In this document: positions 44,795-57,395 of the stretch, in pieces
Layout: each line of letters begins with the position of its first letter
Numbering within the stretch: position 1 is the stretch's first letter
Assembly: GCA_963693085.1 (NCBI GenBank)
Contig: OY856409.1
Coordinates: 1,537,169,072-1,537,233,071 of the forward strand
DNA length: 64,000 nucleotides
DNA from: Alisma plantago-aquatica
Taxonomy: Eukaryota; Streptophyta; Magnoliopsida; Alismatales; Alismataceae
Direction of reading: 5' to 3'
The notes under the pieces: model-generated
The model's input: the letters and a program-made list of their open reading frames with translations, nothing else
Told to the model about the DNA's origin: nothing
Database searches by the model: none
Made by a program: the position numbers and the translations under genes

Positions 44795-44934
44795 GGAATT
44801 TTAATTGATCCATGATCTAATCAATATTAGAGGCATATTTCAATTTTTTCTGTTAGATGTGAATTTTACATTCTTTGTCACTTATATTTCATTGTTTGAC
44901 TATTTTTATATGACATTTTTTCATATGGCGTCTG

Positions 44935-46617
44935 ACCATGAGTGTAATGACCATGATGATGATTACCATGAGGATGACCGCCATGACTATGTGCACTCTG
45001 AGGATGACACTGGTGTAAGTTATATTGTTTTATTACATCGATGTGCATTTTACAAATGTCTATCTTATTGTATTGTTATATTGTTTTAGCACATTTATAA
45101 GTTACATTTATTTATGACTTATATGTATTTCTTGTCAATTTTAGCATGAGGATTTTGCGCCCTGAGGATGTGCGCCAAGAGGATCTTATTGAGCAGCATC
45201 ATGGGCATACAAAAATAAGAGGTGTCACCAGGATGAAAAGGTTAGTAGAGCAAAGGGGTAAAGAACTGAAGAAAGTCATTGAGTTTGATTATGTAGGAAA
45301 TCCTATTGGGTAGTATCACATTTCTTTTTTGCAATATCTAGGGGTTCTTACTCATAGAAAATCAGATATAATAGAGAATCTTGACATAAAATTGCTCAAG
45401 GCATGAAAGACTTAATATGAAGGAATATGTGTGAGATATTATGATTTATAATTATGTCTTTAAAGATATTTACAATTATATTTTTAAGAGAAATCCATTA
45501 AGTATATGAACTTTTGCATAGCATATTTCAATTGGATGAAAGTTGCATCATAAGAAGGTGATGCAAACATTCTGGGAGGGTACTAAGGAATTATAGGAAA
45601 AAATTGATAAGAGAATACATACTGAACGAGAAGAAGAAGAAGCCAAACACTAAGCAATGAAACTATCTTGACCTGAAGGTATGGGAGGCATTTGTTGATT
45701 CAAGAAAATCTGATGAATTCAAAGTATTACTCCTCTCATTTAGATTACATTCTTATGAAGCTGTTGTATTGCGTATTTAACATATGTTTTGGACTAACCG
45801 AGCTTTATGCAAAGCTCAAAGAGAAAGGTGTGCAAAGAATGTGTACAATCACAAGATGGGTCCAGATAGTTGTGCAAGGCTTCACTAATAGAGATTGGAG
45901 GTGTCTTATTCTCAGCATCCTACTCCTAGGTATGGTGAGTCATCTACTACTACTACATTTCTACCTCACCACTGTCCATGGTTATTTCCAAGGAAAATCA
46001 AATATGGAGAAATACCCAACCCCACAACCACTGAGGTGGCTGTAAAAATGGTAAAATTCAACTCTCAGAGAAATTACTATTGATTATTTTTATGTTTTAA
46101 CTTGACCATAATTGTTATATTTTATTTACCAATTACTATTGATGGTGATTATCGGGACCTCTATGAGCAAAGGAAACAAGGCAGGTTCATCCCTGAGGGT
46201 ACAAGGGTTGAATCGATAGTTGCTCTAGGTAACCCATAGCATCTTGGGCATGTTAGGGTTGTTCGTGTTTGTGTTAGTATATGAGCCTTCTTTGAAACAT
46301 TACAGAATAAGCACAAATATATCTAGAAAGGAGGATTCTCATAAGATAATGTACAAGAGATGATTTCAAAGGGAATAAAGGAAGCAATGAGACAGTATCT
46401 TGCTTCTCATTTAGCTCCTCATGTAGTATCTGAGGCACCCCACTCTTCATATGAGGACCCCCCTACGACAGAGGTGGTTGGGAGTAATCGTGTGGACCCA
46501 CCAGCTAGCACATCCATTTTAAGTTTTTTTGTGATATAGTAGTCTTTCAAAATGATTTGAATAATGTGTTTGTGTTTAGGTATATATTTTACACTACGTA
46601 CAAATTTGTAGGGGTTG
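44935..46617 (+). pseudogene. CACTA-3 gene 2, 5' part only (Transposase_24-like), broken
   Basis: Exon 1 starts at ATG 44935 with MASDHECNDHDDDYHEDDRH and ends at a GTAAGT donor near 45012, exactly as in CACTA-2. Further homologous pieces are EDLIEQHHGHTKIRGVTRMK (~45180), a degraded LRNYRKKL block (~45580), YLDLKVWEAFVDSRKSDEFK (~45660) and EKGVQRMCTITRWVQ (~45825). It is cut off by the Athila-type LTR at 46618, so DUF8039- and Ulp1-like parts are absent. Confidence 0.7.
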
Positions 46618-47773
46618 TGATGCACTTAATAATTGTCATTCTCATAGGTTTTTTATTATGGATTTTGTGCATTTATTGTTCATTTTTCGTATCAATTGTG
46701 CACGATTTATCATAATTATCATGTGAGACTTAATTGCATCAAATAGATGTATTTTTAATGTCCATGATAGATTCATTATTATTTGGGAGCTTACATATAT
46801 TTTTGTGGAATTTCATGTGAATCTACAAGAAACTACACAGCTCAATACTACCGACCTTCATGTCGATGGTACCGACACTTGATAAGAAGAAACAAGTCAA
46901 ATGGAGATAACTTGGTAGTACCGACAGTTTGTGCACTTTCAGTGGCCCGATTTGTAGTCAGAAGATGGTAAATCATTGCGTTCGTCGAAAGAAACCATCC
47001 ACACCGTCTTTCTCCAAGTGTTTTTCCTTGTTCTTGATGTTTCCTTTGTTCCCTTCTTCCCATTATATGTGTAGAGCAACTGAAATCATGATGGAATGAT
47101 CCCCTTGTTTCTTAGGACCCGGGAGTAGCCCAGTTTTGGATTGTAATTGATGATTATTATTTAATATACATGTTTCTCATAATTTGTGGACATAAATCTA
47201 TGAGAGTATGGTGAATTGTTTGTTCTTGATCACCATTGGTAATTGTTTAGACAACTAATTGCTTCAAGAGAGGGATTACGGGTTGGAAAAATCATAGATT
47301 TACACATTTTATATCACACCTTGAGAAAGGGCTTACGAAAGTGAAGAGAATAGCCCATAGATTTTGGTAAAGCACCTAACTAATAACACAATTACTATAA
47401 GAGTGGGATTGGTATTAGGATAGGTAGTTAATTACGTTACGAGAGTGGGCATTCTTTCTACAGGTCTCTTTGTCCAAAGTTAAGAGAGATAATACTAATG
47501 AAATGATGTTAATTGAAATGTAAGCTATGGAGAAATCACAATCCTAAGGAATTGATTCCACTTGTGATCACAACCAATAATCTATTTTTTAATTATTGCT
47601 ATTTAGTTATTAATTCACCCAAATCACTATTTTCTTAGGCCTAGCTGATTAGGTCATTATTAGTAGTAGTTTTTGGGTACACATTCTCCCTGTGTTCAAT
47701 ATCTGAGCCTCTTTAGGCCTATATTACATTGATATGTGCACTTGCATTTTCGATGAGTAGTTTATGTGCATCA
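46618..47773 (+). repeat. 5' LTR of the Athila-type element (1156 bp)
   Basis: TGATGCACTTAATAATTGTC ... TTATGTGCATCA. It aligns to the 3' LTR along its length, but compared with it lacks about 300 bp around 46930 (3' LTR ~57690-58035), so it carries an internal deletion. The surviving part includes a few GTACCGAC motifs (46850-46925). Confidence 0.85.
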
Positions 47774-47779
47774 AGTTTT

Positions 47780-47797
47780 TGGCATTGTTGTCGGGGA
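47780..47797 (+). other. Primer-binding site, tRNA-Asp type, decayed
   Basis: TGGCATTGTTGTCGGGGA lies 6 bp after the LTR. It differs at four positions, all C-to-T or G-to-A, from the TGGCGCCGTTGCCGGGGA site known from Athila-group elements. Confidence 0.75.
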
Positions 47798-47952
47798 AAA
47801 CAGTGTGTCCTGCATTATGAGTGTTGTGACCGGACACTCTAGGCCATAATTTTATTTTTATTTTTCTTAAATATTTCTAAGATGAATTCAAAATATTTAT
47901 TCAACCACTAGTATTATTTTCATGTGAATTTTACAAATTTCAAGTACTAGTT

Positions 47953-49540
47953 ATGGTGCAAACAAGAAGCACCGATTACGGAGCCTCATTTCCACATAGT
48001 GCATTTTAGGAGGATTTTTTAATACAGAGCACAGGAGTACATTGATTCTGCACCAAGACTGATTCAGACTCCACAACCTAAGACACCGTCACTTGAGACT
48101 CTGATACCCTCAATAGAATAGCCAGAGCAAGATGAGACGGGTGACGTAGAAGCTGAAGAGCAGATCATCTGGAAAGATCAAGGTGTCATCTGTAATAGCA
48201 CAATGGGGTCCGATTAAAAGATTGGCTATAAATGTGGGCAGCTATAAGATAGATCTTGGCTTGGTGGTACTAGTAAAGTCACAAGCGTTCCACGACCACA
48301 GTATTGAGGATCCAATGGCACGTATTAACAATTTTTTTGAGAGTTGTGACATGGTGAAGATCAATAGTGTGCCAGTGATGGTCATCTACTTGAAATTGTT
48401 CTCATCTTCACTGGTAGACAATGCAAAGTCCTAGTTCCTTAACCTCCCACCTAAGTTAATAGAAACATGGGAGGGTATGATAGATGTCTTCTTTAAATGT
48501 TATTTCCCACCTCAAAAGACAAATGAGTTGGTCTGGAAGATATATAATTTCAAGCAGCAGGCAGAAGAGTTCTATTCTGAAGCATGGGAGAGGTTCTAGA
48601 ACATGCCAAGGAAGGTCCCTCATCATGGGATCAATCTTTATAGCCAAACAAAGATATTCTACTATGGGTTGCATAAAGAATGAGGACTACAGTCGACAGT
48701 ACAGGAGCATGCTTCTTCCTTAACAATAAGCCATCCAAATGTCACGAGATTCTAAAGAACATGGCTAACAATCAGTCATGGGGTGAAGAAAGAGAACGTC
48801 CAGCAACCATAAAAAGTGTTGGAGAGCCTAAAGTTATCATGGAATTGAATGAGAAGCTTGATCTCATAAGATATCATATCAAAAGGATGGAAATTCGTCT
48901 AGAGGAGAGGAAGAAGAATGTATGTTTGCGTGGAAGTAGAATTACATTGGAAATTATTACTCTTGGAGGTAGGATCCCAAGTTTTCTTGGAAGTATCTCA
49001 ATAATTTTCAATAGGACCCATCCCAAGAACAGCAAGCCAAGCCACAGTAAGTTGGTGCACAATAGCAGTACCAACAAGGTAGGGGCCCCAATAAAATAGA
49101 CTGCATTGAATACATGCTAGGTAAGTTGGTCAATCAGAATGAAGTGATTATTGGCTAGACCCAGAGGGAACTATAGAACCAAGGAGCACAAATCTATAGT
49201 ATAGAGACTCAGATTTCTCAAATAGTAGCAGAAGTGCCTTCTTTAAAGAAACCCAACCAGTAGGGGTTCCCAGGAAGTACTGACATACCATATGGAAACT
49301 AACAAGTAAAGGAAGTGTTACTTCATAGTGGGAAGAAAGTGGTGAATGAAAATAGGATGGTTCCATAAGAGAAAGACAATGATGACAATACAGGGTCGGC
49401 AGTGACTGTTGATCCAGTTGAGCCAGACACTACAGCACAAGACAAGGGAGATGAAGAAGAAACTGATGAACTAAGGGAGAGAAGGAAGGAAGCATATGTC
49501 CAACCTAACCAAAGGAAGTTGGTTCTCCAGTGCCCTTTCT
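47953..49540 (+). pseudogene. Athila-type gag, broken
   Basis: ATG 47953 opens MVQTRSTDYGASFPHSAF before the first stop. A Retrotrans_gag-type capsid block follows across frames: EDPMARINNFFESCDMVKIN (~48308), LKLFSSSLVDNAKS (~48393), LPPKLIETWEGMIDVFFKCY (~48447) and EEFYSEAWERF (~48568). Beyond that the frame is fragmented (48680-49100) with Gln/Lys-rich linker sequence. The order and spacing match Athila-group gag. No intact zinc knuckle is visible. Confidence 0.75.
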
Positions 49541-49589
49541 GAACAACTTGAAGTCAAAGAAAGTTGACCAACAATTTCACAAGTTTCTA

Positions 49590-52500
49590 TAAAGCTTTAG
49601 GAATCTTCATATCAACATTCTACACATTGATGCAATCAAATTGATTCCTTCCTATGGCAAATACTTGAAGGACATAATCGATAAGAAGAGGAGACTAGCT
49701 GATTCAGATGTAGTGGTGTTGAAGGAGCAGGTTAGTGCTTTCTTTTTGGAAATTTTCCACCAAAACGGCAAGATCCAGGTTGCTTCAACATATCATGTTA
49801 CATCAGGAAGAGTAGGTTTAGGGAGGCTTTATGCAATTTAGGGGTGAGTATAAATCTTATGCCCTTGACTACCATCAAGAATTTGGGTCTTGAGGAGTCC
49901 AAAAAGAGCAATATGACAATACAACTAGTAGACAACTCATTGGTTAGGCCATATGTAATTTCTGAGGCTATTCTTGTCAAGGTGGACATATTTGTATTTC
50001 CAACAGACTTTGTGGTTATGGAAATGCACAGAAATGAACTACTACTAGGGAGGTCATTTCAAGCCACAACAAACATGATTTTAGAGACAGAAAGAGGAAG
50101 GTTGACACTGGATATCAAAGAAGACTACTTTGAAATCAAGATGCCTGAGTCTACACAGACGACTAAGGAGAGGGTGTAGTGTCACATGTTGCAGCATGTA
50201 CAAGGGAAGGTGTCTATGTTTTTAGGGAATCCATTTCTAGAAAAGGATGATGCGATGACACAAGTACATAAAGGTACATTGGTAGTGGACATCTTAGAGA
50301 ACACAAAAGAAGTTTCATTGACCAAGGCAGTCTAATATCATGATGAGGAGGAGGAGGAATATTTCCTTGAAGAGACATCTTCTTCCACCCTTGCTCAATC
50401 ATATCCATAATTGCCTTAGGAGGTGTGCCTTATGAATTTTGTAGATGACTACACTCGATGCCGTTCCTTGGAGGGTGTGTCTTGTTTCTCAAGGCATTAT
50501 AGTGTTACTACATCAAGCATTATGAGCACTTGGGAACACCTCCACCACCATTTATTCCATCTTTATTGAGTCCTCTAGATTTTGAGTTGAAGTCATTGTT
50601 GCTGCATTTAAGTATACATTTTTAGTAGGAAATGAAAAGCTTATAGCCATTATGTCAGCCTCCATGGGCATCCAAGAGGAGGAGCAGTTGATGGTTGGGC
50701 TAAGGAACCACGGGGCAGTATGTGGGTTGTTAGTTTCAGATATCAAGGGGATGTCACCTAGCTTTTTCTAGCACTAGATTTGCATAAAAGAAGGAGCCAA
50801 TCCATTTGCGCAACCTCAAAGACATCTCAGCCCCATCATGACTAGGGTAGTGAAGAAAGAGGTAGTAAAACTTCTTTCGGAAGGTATAAGTTATGTTATC
50901 TCTGACTCTAATTAGGTAAGTCCTATGCAAGTGGTTCCAAATAAAGGGGGCATAACTATCACCACAAATTCGGCTAGTGAACTTTTTTCTACTAGGTTGG
51001 TGACTGGGTGGCGAGCTTGTATTAACTATTTTCATATAAATGTCACTACTCTTAAGTACCATTTCCCGCTTCCCTTCATTGATCAGATTCTTGAGTGGCT
51101 CATCGGCCGATCCCATTTTTGTTTTCTATATGGTTATTATGGGTACAATCAGATTGCTATCGAGCCACAAGACTAAGAGAAATCTACTTTCACTTGTCTA
51201 TATGGAACATTTGCTTACCATCAGATGCCTTTCAGATTGTGTAATGCACCGGTGACTTTCCAGAGATGTATGGTTGCCATTTTTTTTGATATAGTAGAGT
51301 GTTGTCTTGAGGTATTCATGGATGATTTTTCAGTGTATGGAGAGTCATTTAAGGAATGTATGGACAGTCTTGACAAAATATTACACAGATGTGAGGACAC
51401 TAACTTAGTATCGAATTGGAAAAAGTGTCACATCAAGGTGAGTGAGGGAATAGTCTTGAGACACAAGGTGTCACATTGAGGTATGGATGTCGATCTGGTT
51501 AAAATCGAGTTTATCTCTAAGCTAAATCCACCATCCACGGTGAAGGGAGTTAGGAGTGTTTTAGTACATGTCAGTTTTTATCGACGTTTCATAAAAGATT
51601 TTTCAAAAATCGCAAAACCACTTTATGAGTTATTGGAAAAATATGTTGAATTTAAATTTGATGAGCGATGTTTGAAATCATTTGAGGTGTTGAAGGAAAA
51701 TTTGGTCTCCGCACCTGTTGTTTAGGCTTCAAATTGGAGCCAACCTTTTGAGCAAATGTGTGATGCATCAGATTATGCGGTAAGGGTTGTTCTACGCCAA
51801 TGCCAAGACAAAAACCCTCTGTCATTAATTATGTGTCTAAGACCCTAAACGATGCACAATTAAATTATACAACCACTGAAAAAGAACTATTGGCAGTAGT
51901 TTTTTATTTTTGAAATATTTTTCCAGTATTTTATAGGGGCGAGGGTCATTGTGTGGATTGATCATGTAGCAATTAAATATTTACTATAGAAGATGCCAAA
52001 CCTAGACTAATTAGGTGGATTTTTCTACTACAAGACTTTGACATTGAAATCAAGGATAAGGCAGACACAGAGAATGAAGCAGCAGATCATTTGTCTAGGC
52101 TTGAAAGAGTGTTTGAAAAGGAAATAGACATACCTATAGTGGAAGATTTTTCGGATGAGCAGTGGTTTGCAAATGTTGTGAACTACTTAGCTTGTGGCGA
52201 GCTTCTAGAAGACTGGGAATATCAAGAGAAGAAGAAGTTCTTCCGTTCTTTGAGGTTCTATGATTGGGATGATCCCATATTTCTCAAGTAGTGAAGGGAC
52301 ATATTTAAGTAATTGTGGTGCCCGCTTTTGAGTTGGAGAGTATTTTGGCACACAGTCATTCCCTACCTATCGGGGGTCACCATGATATCTCTAGGATAGA
52401 GGCCAAAGTATTAGAGTGTGGATTTTATTGGCCTATGCTTTTTAAAGATGCATATAAATTTTTGCTTTATTGTGATGCTTGTCAGTGTGCAAGGAATATC

Positions 52501-53441
52501 TCAAAGAGACATGAAATGCCCTTATATTTTTTTCAAGAAATTGAAGTTTTTTATTTATGGAGAATAGATTTAATGGGCACTTTCGTGTTATCTAACTCTA
52601 ATCTATACATGTTACTTGTTTTTTATTGTGTATCTAAGTGGGTGGAAGCAATTTGATCCTGCACCAATGATGACCAGGTCGTATGTAGGTATCTGAAAGA
52701 CCATCTGTTTTGCAGGTTTTTAGTGCCAAGATTGATAATAAGTGATGGTGGATCTCATTTCATGAATAATAAGTTTGGTCCTTCATTGAGCAAATATGGA
52801 GTGAGACATAAGGTAGGAACTCCATATCACCTATAGACCCAAGGATAGGTTGAGGTGTCTAACAGGGAGATAAAGAAAATCTTAGAGAAGACACTCTCAA
52901 CCAAGAGGAAAAATTGGAGTATGCAATTGAATGGTGCTCTTTGGGCATATAGGATAGCCTATAAGACACCTATAAGAACCACTCCTTTTAGGTTGGTTTA
53001 TGGGAGAGCTTGTCAATTATCTGTCGAGTTAGAGCATAAATCCAAATAAGCCATGAGGAAATTGAATTACAATTTGGATGATGCAGGGAAAAAGAGAATG
53101 TTAGAATTGAATGAATTATATGAGCTTAAGCTAGATGCCTATAAAAGATTAAGGATCTACAAGGAAAAACAAAGAAGATCCATGATCGCCACATCTTTTA
53201 TAGAGTCTTCACTACAGGAAAGAAGGTGCTTCTATTCAATTCTAGGTTGAAATTACACCCTATAAAATTAAGGTCTAGATGGAGTGGTCCTTTTGCGGTA
53301 GTTAAGGCTTTACTCCATGGGGAAGTGGGGATAAGCAATGGGGTTGAACCATTCCTTGTAAATAGTCAAAGGCTTAAGCACTACTTTGGGGGAGATTTGG
53401 TCCAAGAGGAAGAAGAGTTGAAGCTCATTCAACTTCACTGA
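49590..53441 (+). pseudogene. Athila-type pol: PR, RT, RNase H, IN (broken)
   Basis: Protease is near 49825-50180 (LCNLGVSINLMPL...); its active-site DLG/S reads NLG, a lost catalytic Asp. RT: MTRVVKKEVVKLLSEGISYV (~50838), ACINYFHINVTTLKYHFPLP (~51015), GTFAYHQMPFRLCNAPVTFQ (~51210) and CCLEVFMDDFSVYGESF (~51302), with the FMDD box kept. RNase H starts near 51726 (FEQMCDASDYAVRV). The integrase zinc region is GGHHDISRIEAKVLECGFYW ... CDACQCARN (52360-52500). The core includes WRIDLMGTF and SDGGSHFMN (~52740). The C-terminus, [20 protein letters not shown] and [20 protein letters not shown], ends near 53441. It has many stops and is non-functional. Confidence 0.9.
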
Positions 53442-53488
53442 TTGTTTTATTTTTATCATCAAGCCTGTGACGTAAAAAAAGGGTGCTT

Positions 53489-53506
53489 GTTGGGAGGCAA
53501 CCCAAC
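53489..53506 (+). other. Post-pol stem-loop GTTGGG-AGGCAA-CCCAAC
   Basis: A 6-bp perfect stem with a 6-base loop about 50 bp after the end of pol. A GGGAGGCAACCC-like motif at this place is, as I recall, frequent in plant Athila/Tat elements; here it stays perfect although the surrounding ORFs are decayed. Confidence 0.7.
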
Positions 53507-53609
53507 CATATTTTACTATTTTAGGATTTTATTCTTTACATTCTATTTGCATTGTATTGTTTTCATTTTAAAAAAGGTACCTTGATGATTCTTGTTTGGT
53601 GTGCAGGCA

Positions 53610-54190
53610 AAGCAAAATTCAGTAGTACCGATGGTAGCATTTTCATGAAATCTCAGTAGTACTGATAGCAAAGTAGTATCGATAACATCACAGGGATATC
53701 CGAGTCCAGTTTTGATACTAACGACAATATGCTCAGTAGCACCGACTTTCTGCAGAGAGGGGTCAAGTTAACTGATAATGACTCAGTACTACCAACATCC
53801 AACTCGATATATTGACGTTGAGCGATGCTCTAGGTTCGAAATACGGAGATATGCTTCGAAGTATCAAGAAATTTTAGCGTCTCGGTACTACCAACACCAC
53901 CTAGTCGGTAGTACCGACACTAGAAAATATATAATCCACAGGAGCACCATCGACAATAAAGATTTTTTTGCATCTAATGGTCGGTAGTACTGATCCATCG
54001 TGCACTTTTTGAAGTTGGTACTACTGACTTCTGTCGGTACTCCTGATGATGGCAATCTGTGACTATTGACATCGACCAATGGGGAGCGTCGGTATCATTA
54101 TCTAGTACTATTTTACACAGATCATGGAGAAGAAGTCACTAATACTGACAACATTGTCAGTACTACCAGTGTAGTAGTAGCAGGCTGGCC
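53610..54190 (+). repeat. Array of GTACCGAC / GTCGGTAGTACC motifs
   Basis: Some 15-20 copies of AGTACCGA, AGTACTGA, GGTACTACCAAC and relatives occur in both orientations, many forming small palindromes (for example CTAGTCGGTAGTACCGACAC near 53903). The same motif recurs in both LTRs (46850-46925 and 57625-57860). It lies between the pol end and the ORF-1-like frame. Confidence 0.75.
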
Positions 54191-54332
54191 AGTGACTATG
54201 TAAGGAGGAGTGTGAGTATTGTTTCATTCACATCTCCACCACACCTCTCCTAAGCAAGATTGTGCAAGAACTTTTGGGTGTTTAGAGTCTTCACTGAGCT
54301 CCTTTTTCTCCATCCCATTCCTGTACCAGTTG

Positions 54333-55850
54333 ATGGCATCCAAGCGAACAACTTCATCAATGGTAGGGAATGTCACGTTGGTACCCAAACTAACATGCAT
54401 TGCTCATGTAAATGCTGATGTGAAGAAGATCTACGATGAGCTGATGAAAAGAGAGATCACCTCGACAATGTATGGGGATCGTGCATTCCTTACATCTGTG
54501 GGCTTCACCAAAAATCTCCACGTGAAGTCTACAAAGATTAAGGGTTGGTGGGTGATCACCATTTCTTTGGTGATTGGCTCACCTTCCCATAGATCGTCTG
54601 TGGTTTCTTGGCCTCGCTAGAGGTTTATTGTATCCTTGAGCATGGAGATGGATGGAGGGAAGGGTGTATCAAATTTCATCTCTTCAACAACAAATACCAA
54701 ATGATGTTGACGAAATTTAATGCCATCTACGGGTGGCCGACGGGTGAACTATGCTTCTCCACCAACAACTTTGATTACAAGTATGCATGGAAACTATTGG
54801 CGGAGGTGCCAAAGGGTTACCACATTAGTTGGCACGTCAACTCCATCACCGACATTGAGCACCCAGTTGCTCGTATCCTACATCGCTTCCTTACCAACAC
54901 CATATTCGCCAAGTCCAATCAAGGGCAGGGGAAGGTTCAACAGGTGGATGTCTTCTTCCTCTATAATTTGCTATAATTTGGAAGGGGGTCATTTGACTTT
55001 GGTTCCTTTTTCCTGCAACTCATGATGGGGGTCAAGCAACTGGTATAGAGGACACCCTCATACATTTTAGAGGGCTTATCACTCCAATAGCTATGCATCT
55101 TAATCTTAATCTCTCCACCTCCAAATCTCTCAAGGATTCTCCCAAGTTGGATCTAAAACATTTTAGGAGAGTGAACCTCATCCGCCTGCATCATGGGAAG
55201 CTATACACGTCTTGTACAGTTGATGATCAATATCAAGTGAGGGGGTTCACGGATCCTATGTTCAACTTTCAAGGAGTGTATCACATGAGGTGGCCTATAG
55301 AGGATGGCACGGAGGAAGATGAAGTAGAAGAAGATGTTGAGCAAGAGCAATAGCAGGAGCAAGAAGAAGCTGAAGAGGATGAGGAGGTCACCATCCCAAT
55401 CAAGAGGAGGTAGGTCCCCTGCAAGTGTGCTAGAGTACATGGAGCCTCTAGTTCTTCTGCTCCACCACATGCCAATGAGGATGATCCATACTCAATGGCA
55501 GGTATGTATGGAATGTTATAAGAGATTCAGTAGGGGAAACAACACCAGAAGGGGACTTTGGTGGGCATCCAAGATGTCCAAGTATGGCTATATCAAAAAT
55601 AGCAAGACATCTTTGAGAATGAGAGACTTCTCTTAGACAACAAGGATAACATGCATACTCATTTATAAAGCATGAAGAACTATCAACAGCCGTTCTTTGA
55701 AAACTATTGGAGACAAGGCTATTTTGGTGGCTATCCAGAGCCTCCACAAATGTCACAGTAGCTGCCGACATTTTAGGGGACTTTCTATCCCTATGAACCG
55801 ACCATGCCACAGTCACCACCACCACCATATTGAACGGTACCATTGTTGTA
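54333..55850 (+). pseudogene. ATHILA ORF-1-like post-pol protein, broken
   Basis: ATG 54333 (MASKRTTSSMVGNVTLVP) starts a frame that, after frameshifts, continues with EVYCILEHGDGWREGCIKFH, FNAIYGWPTGELCF, DIEHPVARILHRFLTNTIF and VDVFFLYNLL (54615-54976), then LITPIAMHLNLNLS and LKHFRRVNLIRLHHGKLYTS (~55075-55210), and an acidic tail (~55300-55420). This pattern resembles the ATHILA ORF-1 family of plant retroelements, whose function is unknown. It is in the place where some Athila-group elements have an env-like gene, but I see no signal peptide or membrane segment and do not call it env. A Gln/Pro-rich coda runs to about 55850. Confidence 0.65.
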
Positions 55851-57380
55851 CATCTTAATTTGGATTATGACTATAAGGACATAGTCAAGTTCAAGCTTAG
55901 TAGGTGTTGCAACAGCTCAATCTTTGCTTTTTAGTTTTTTATTTTTCTTTTGGTTTTTATTTTCTTTTTTTTATTCCATGTTGTAGGATCCAAAATCTAT
56001 ATAGATTAACTGTGGAGTAGTAGAAGCATGATTTTTGGCTTTGTCACTATAGAGTTTGTCTTCCATGACTGTGCAATGAAAAATTAAAATGAAAATTTTG
56101 GCTTAGTTGCCAAATTTCTTGAGTGACATCACCTAGAGGAAGTGTATGGGCTAGTCAGCTTTTCGATACTTGATATGAATGGAAATCTTAATCATTCATG
56201 TAAAGTGGATGAAGATTGGCATTGAGCTTGAGTTGATTAAACAATTAATGGGATGTTAAATTGAAATTCTAGACAGAAATCCTAAGATTACCATGTATGC
56301 AGGTCAGTAGTAGAGGGACATATCATAGTTCAAGAAAGGCATTATCTCTTAATTATGTGATTCCATCCATTTTGATCCACTACTTTAAGATGATCGAGTA
56401 ATCTAACGTGTTTCCTTTTGATTGCATTGCATGGCATAATAGGTGACATGATAGTTAGTTTTTCTTTTGATGCATTAGTTATAAAATGAGAAAAAAGTTG
56501 TGCATTAAAAACTTTTGTCATATCATATAGTTTCATAATAATTACATGTAGATTGCATGTAGTTTCCATCATTCATTTTAACAAGTGCAGGGGTACACAT
56601 TCATACCCTCAGGAAAAATCAACAAGAAAAAAAATGAATGAGATATGTTAGTGAAGCCCAAGCATAACTTTCTACCATGCTAAAATAGTGGTCTAATGAA
56701 AAAAAATTATTTGATGTTGTGAAATAAAGAGGGAGAAAGGATGCCCTAAGCTTGGGTTGGAATTCTACTTCACAAAGAAATTGAAACGTTCACATTATGC
56801 ATTTCCTTCTTTACTTCACTCTCATCCATTTGAATACATGCACCATTCCACCCAATAATAGGCATTAGGATTCATGCATTTACTCATTCCCCTCATGATT
56901 AGGTTCATCATGTTTTATTTTTGTATAAATGATTCAGAGTTTACTTGTGATTCTTCACAAGACACCCACTTCAATCCATTCATTGCTCTTATGAATAGGC
57001 CACATATATGATTGATATCCTCATTACATTCTTATAAGGAGAACTACTTTCAAGTAGTTGGTAGTTAGGAAAGAGCAATATAGATAGGGAATCACATGAT
57101 GCGCCAAGTGAATTGACTATGATATTAATTGCTCTATTGATAGTGTTTCACTGATGTAAGGGTGGACAACTTGTATGGATATTTTTGGTCAGTGGAGAGT
57201 AGTTGATTGTTCAGTGGTCAATAAAGGCCGGTTTTGGACCGCCAGGTGGGGGTAGTTGAGAATGGAAGTTCGTATTTTATGTCATTTTGTTGGCTTGCCT
57301 CGAAGTTCATATTTTATGTCCTTTTGCTGGCTTGTCTCAAATAGATTCGATGGAGTGTTGCTCGAGGATGAGAAACATTT
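55851..57380 (+). other. Athila-type 3' untranslated region
   Basis: About 1.5 kb of AT-rich DNA between the ORF-1-like frame and the polypurine tract. No ORF or structure is recognised. Long non-coding stretches here are usual for the group. Confidence 0.6.
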
Positions 57381-57395
57381 AAGGTTAGGGGAGTT
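57381..57395 (+). other. Polypurine tract of the Athila-type element
   Basis: AAGGTTAGGGGAGTT directly before the 3' LTR, preceded by CTCGAGGATGAGAAAC, a context typical of Athila-group elements. Confidence 0.75.

Larger units (their letters stand above)
42062..46617 (+). mobile_element. CACTA-3, internal fragment without either end
   Basis: Homology with CACTA-1 and CACTA-2 begins abruptly in tnp2 (TATACCTAGGTTATACTAAG) and stops at 46617 just after GGGGTTG, in the exon that in CACTA-2 starts the DUF8039-like block. The Athila-type LTR starts at the next base. The N-terminal tnp2 exon, leader hairpins, Ulp1-like part and both ends are missing. It keeps the tnp2 centre that CACTA-2 has lost. 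Confidence 0.85.

Noticed and set aside
51483..51725. Intact short reading frames in Athila-type pol as separate host genes
   Set aside because: They are consecutive pieces of one RT/RNase H region separated by in-frame stops and frameshifts.
54219..54620. Host gene candidate at 54.2-55.4 kb
   Set aside because: It lies between pol and the 3' LTR of the Athila-type element and matches the ORF-1-like pattern of that group.
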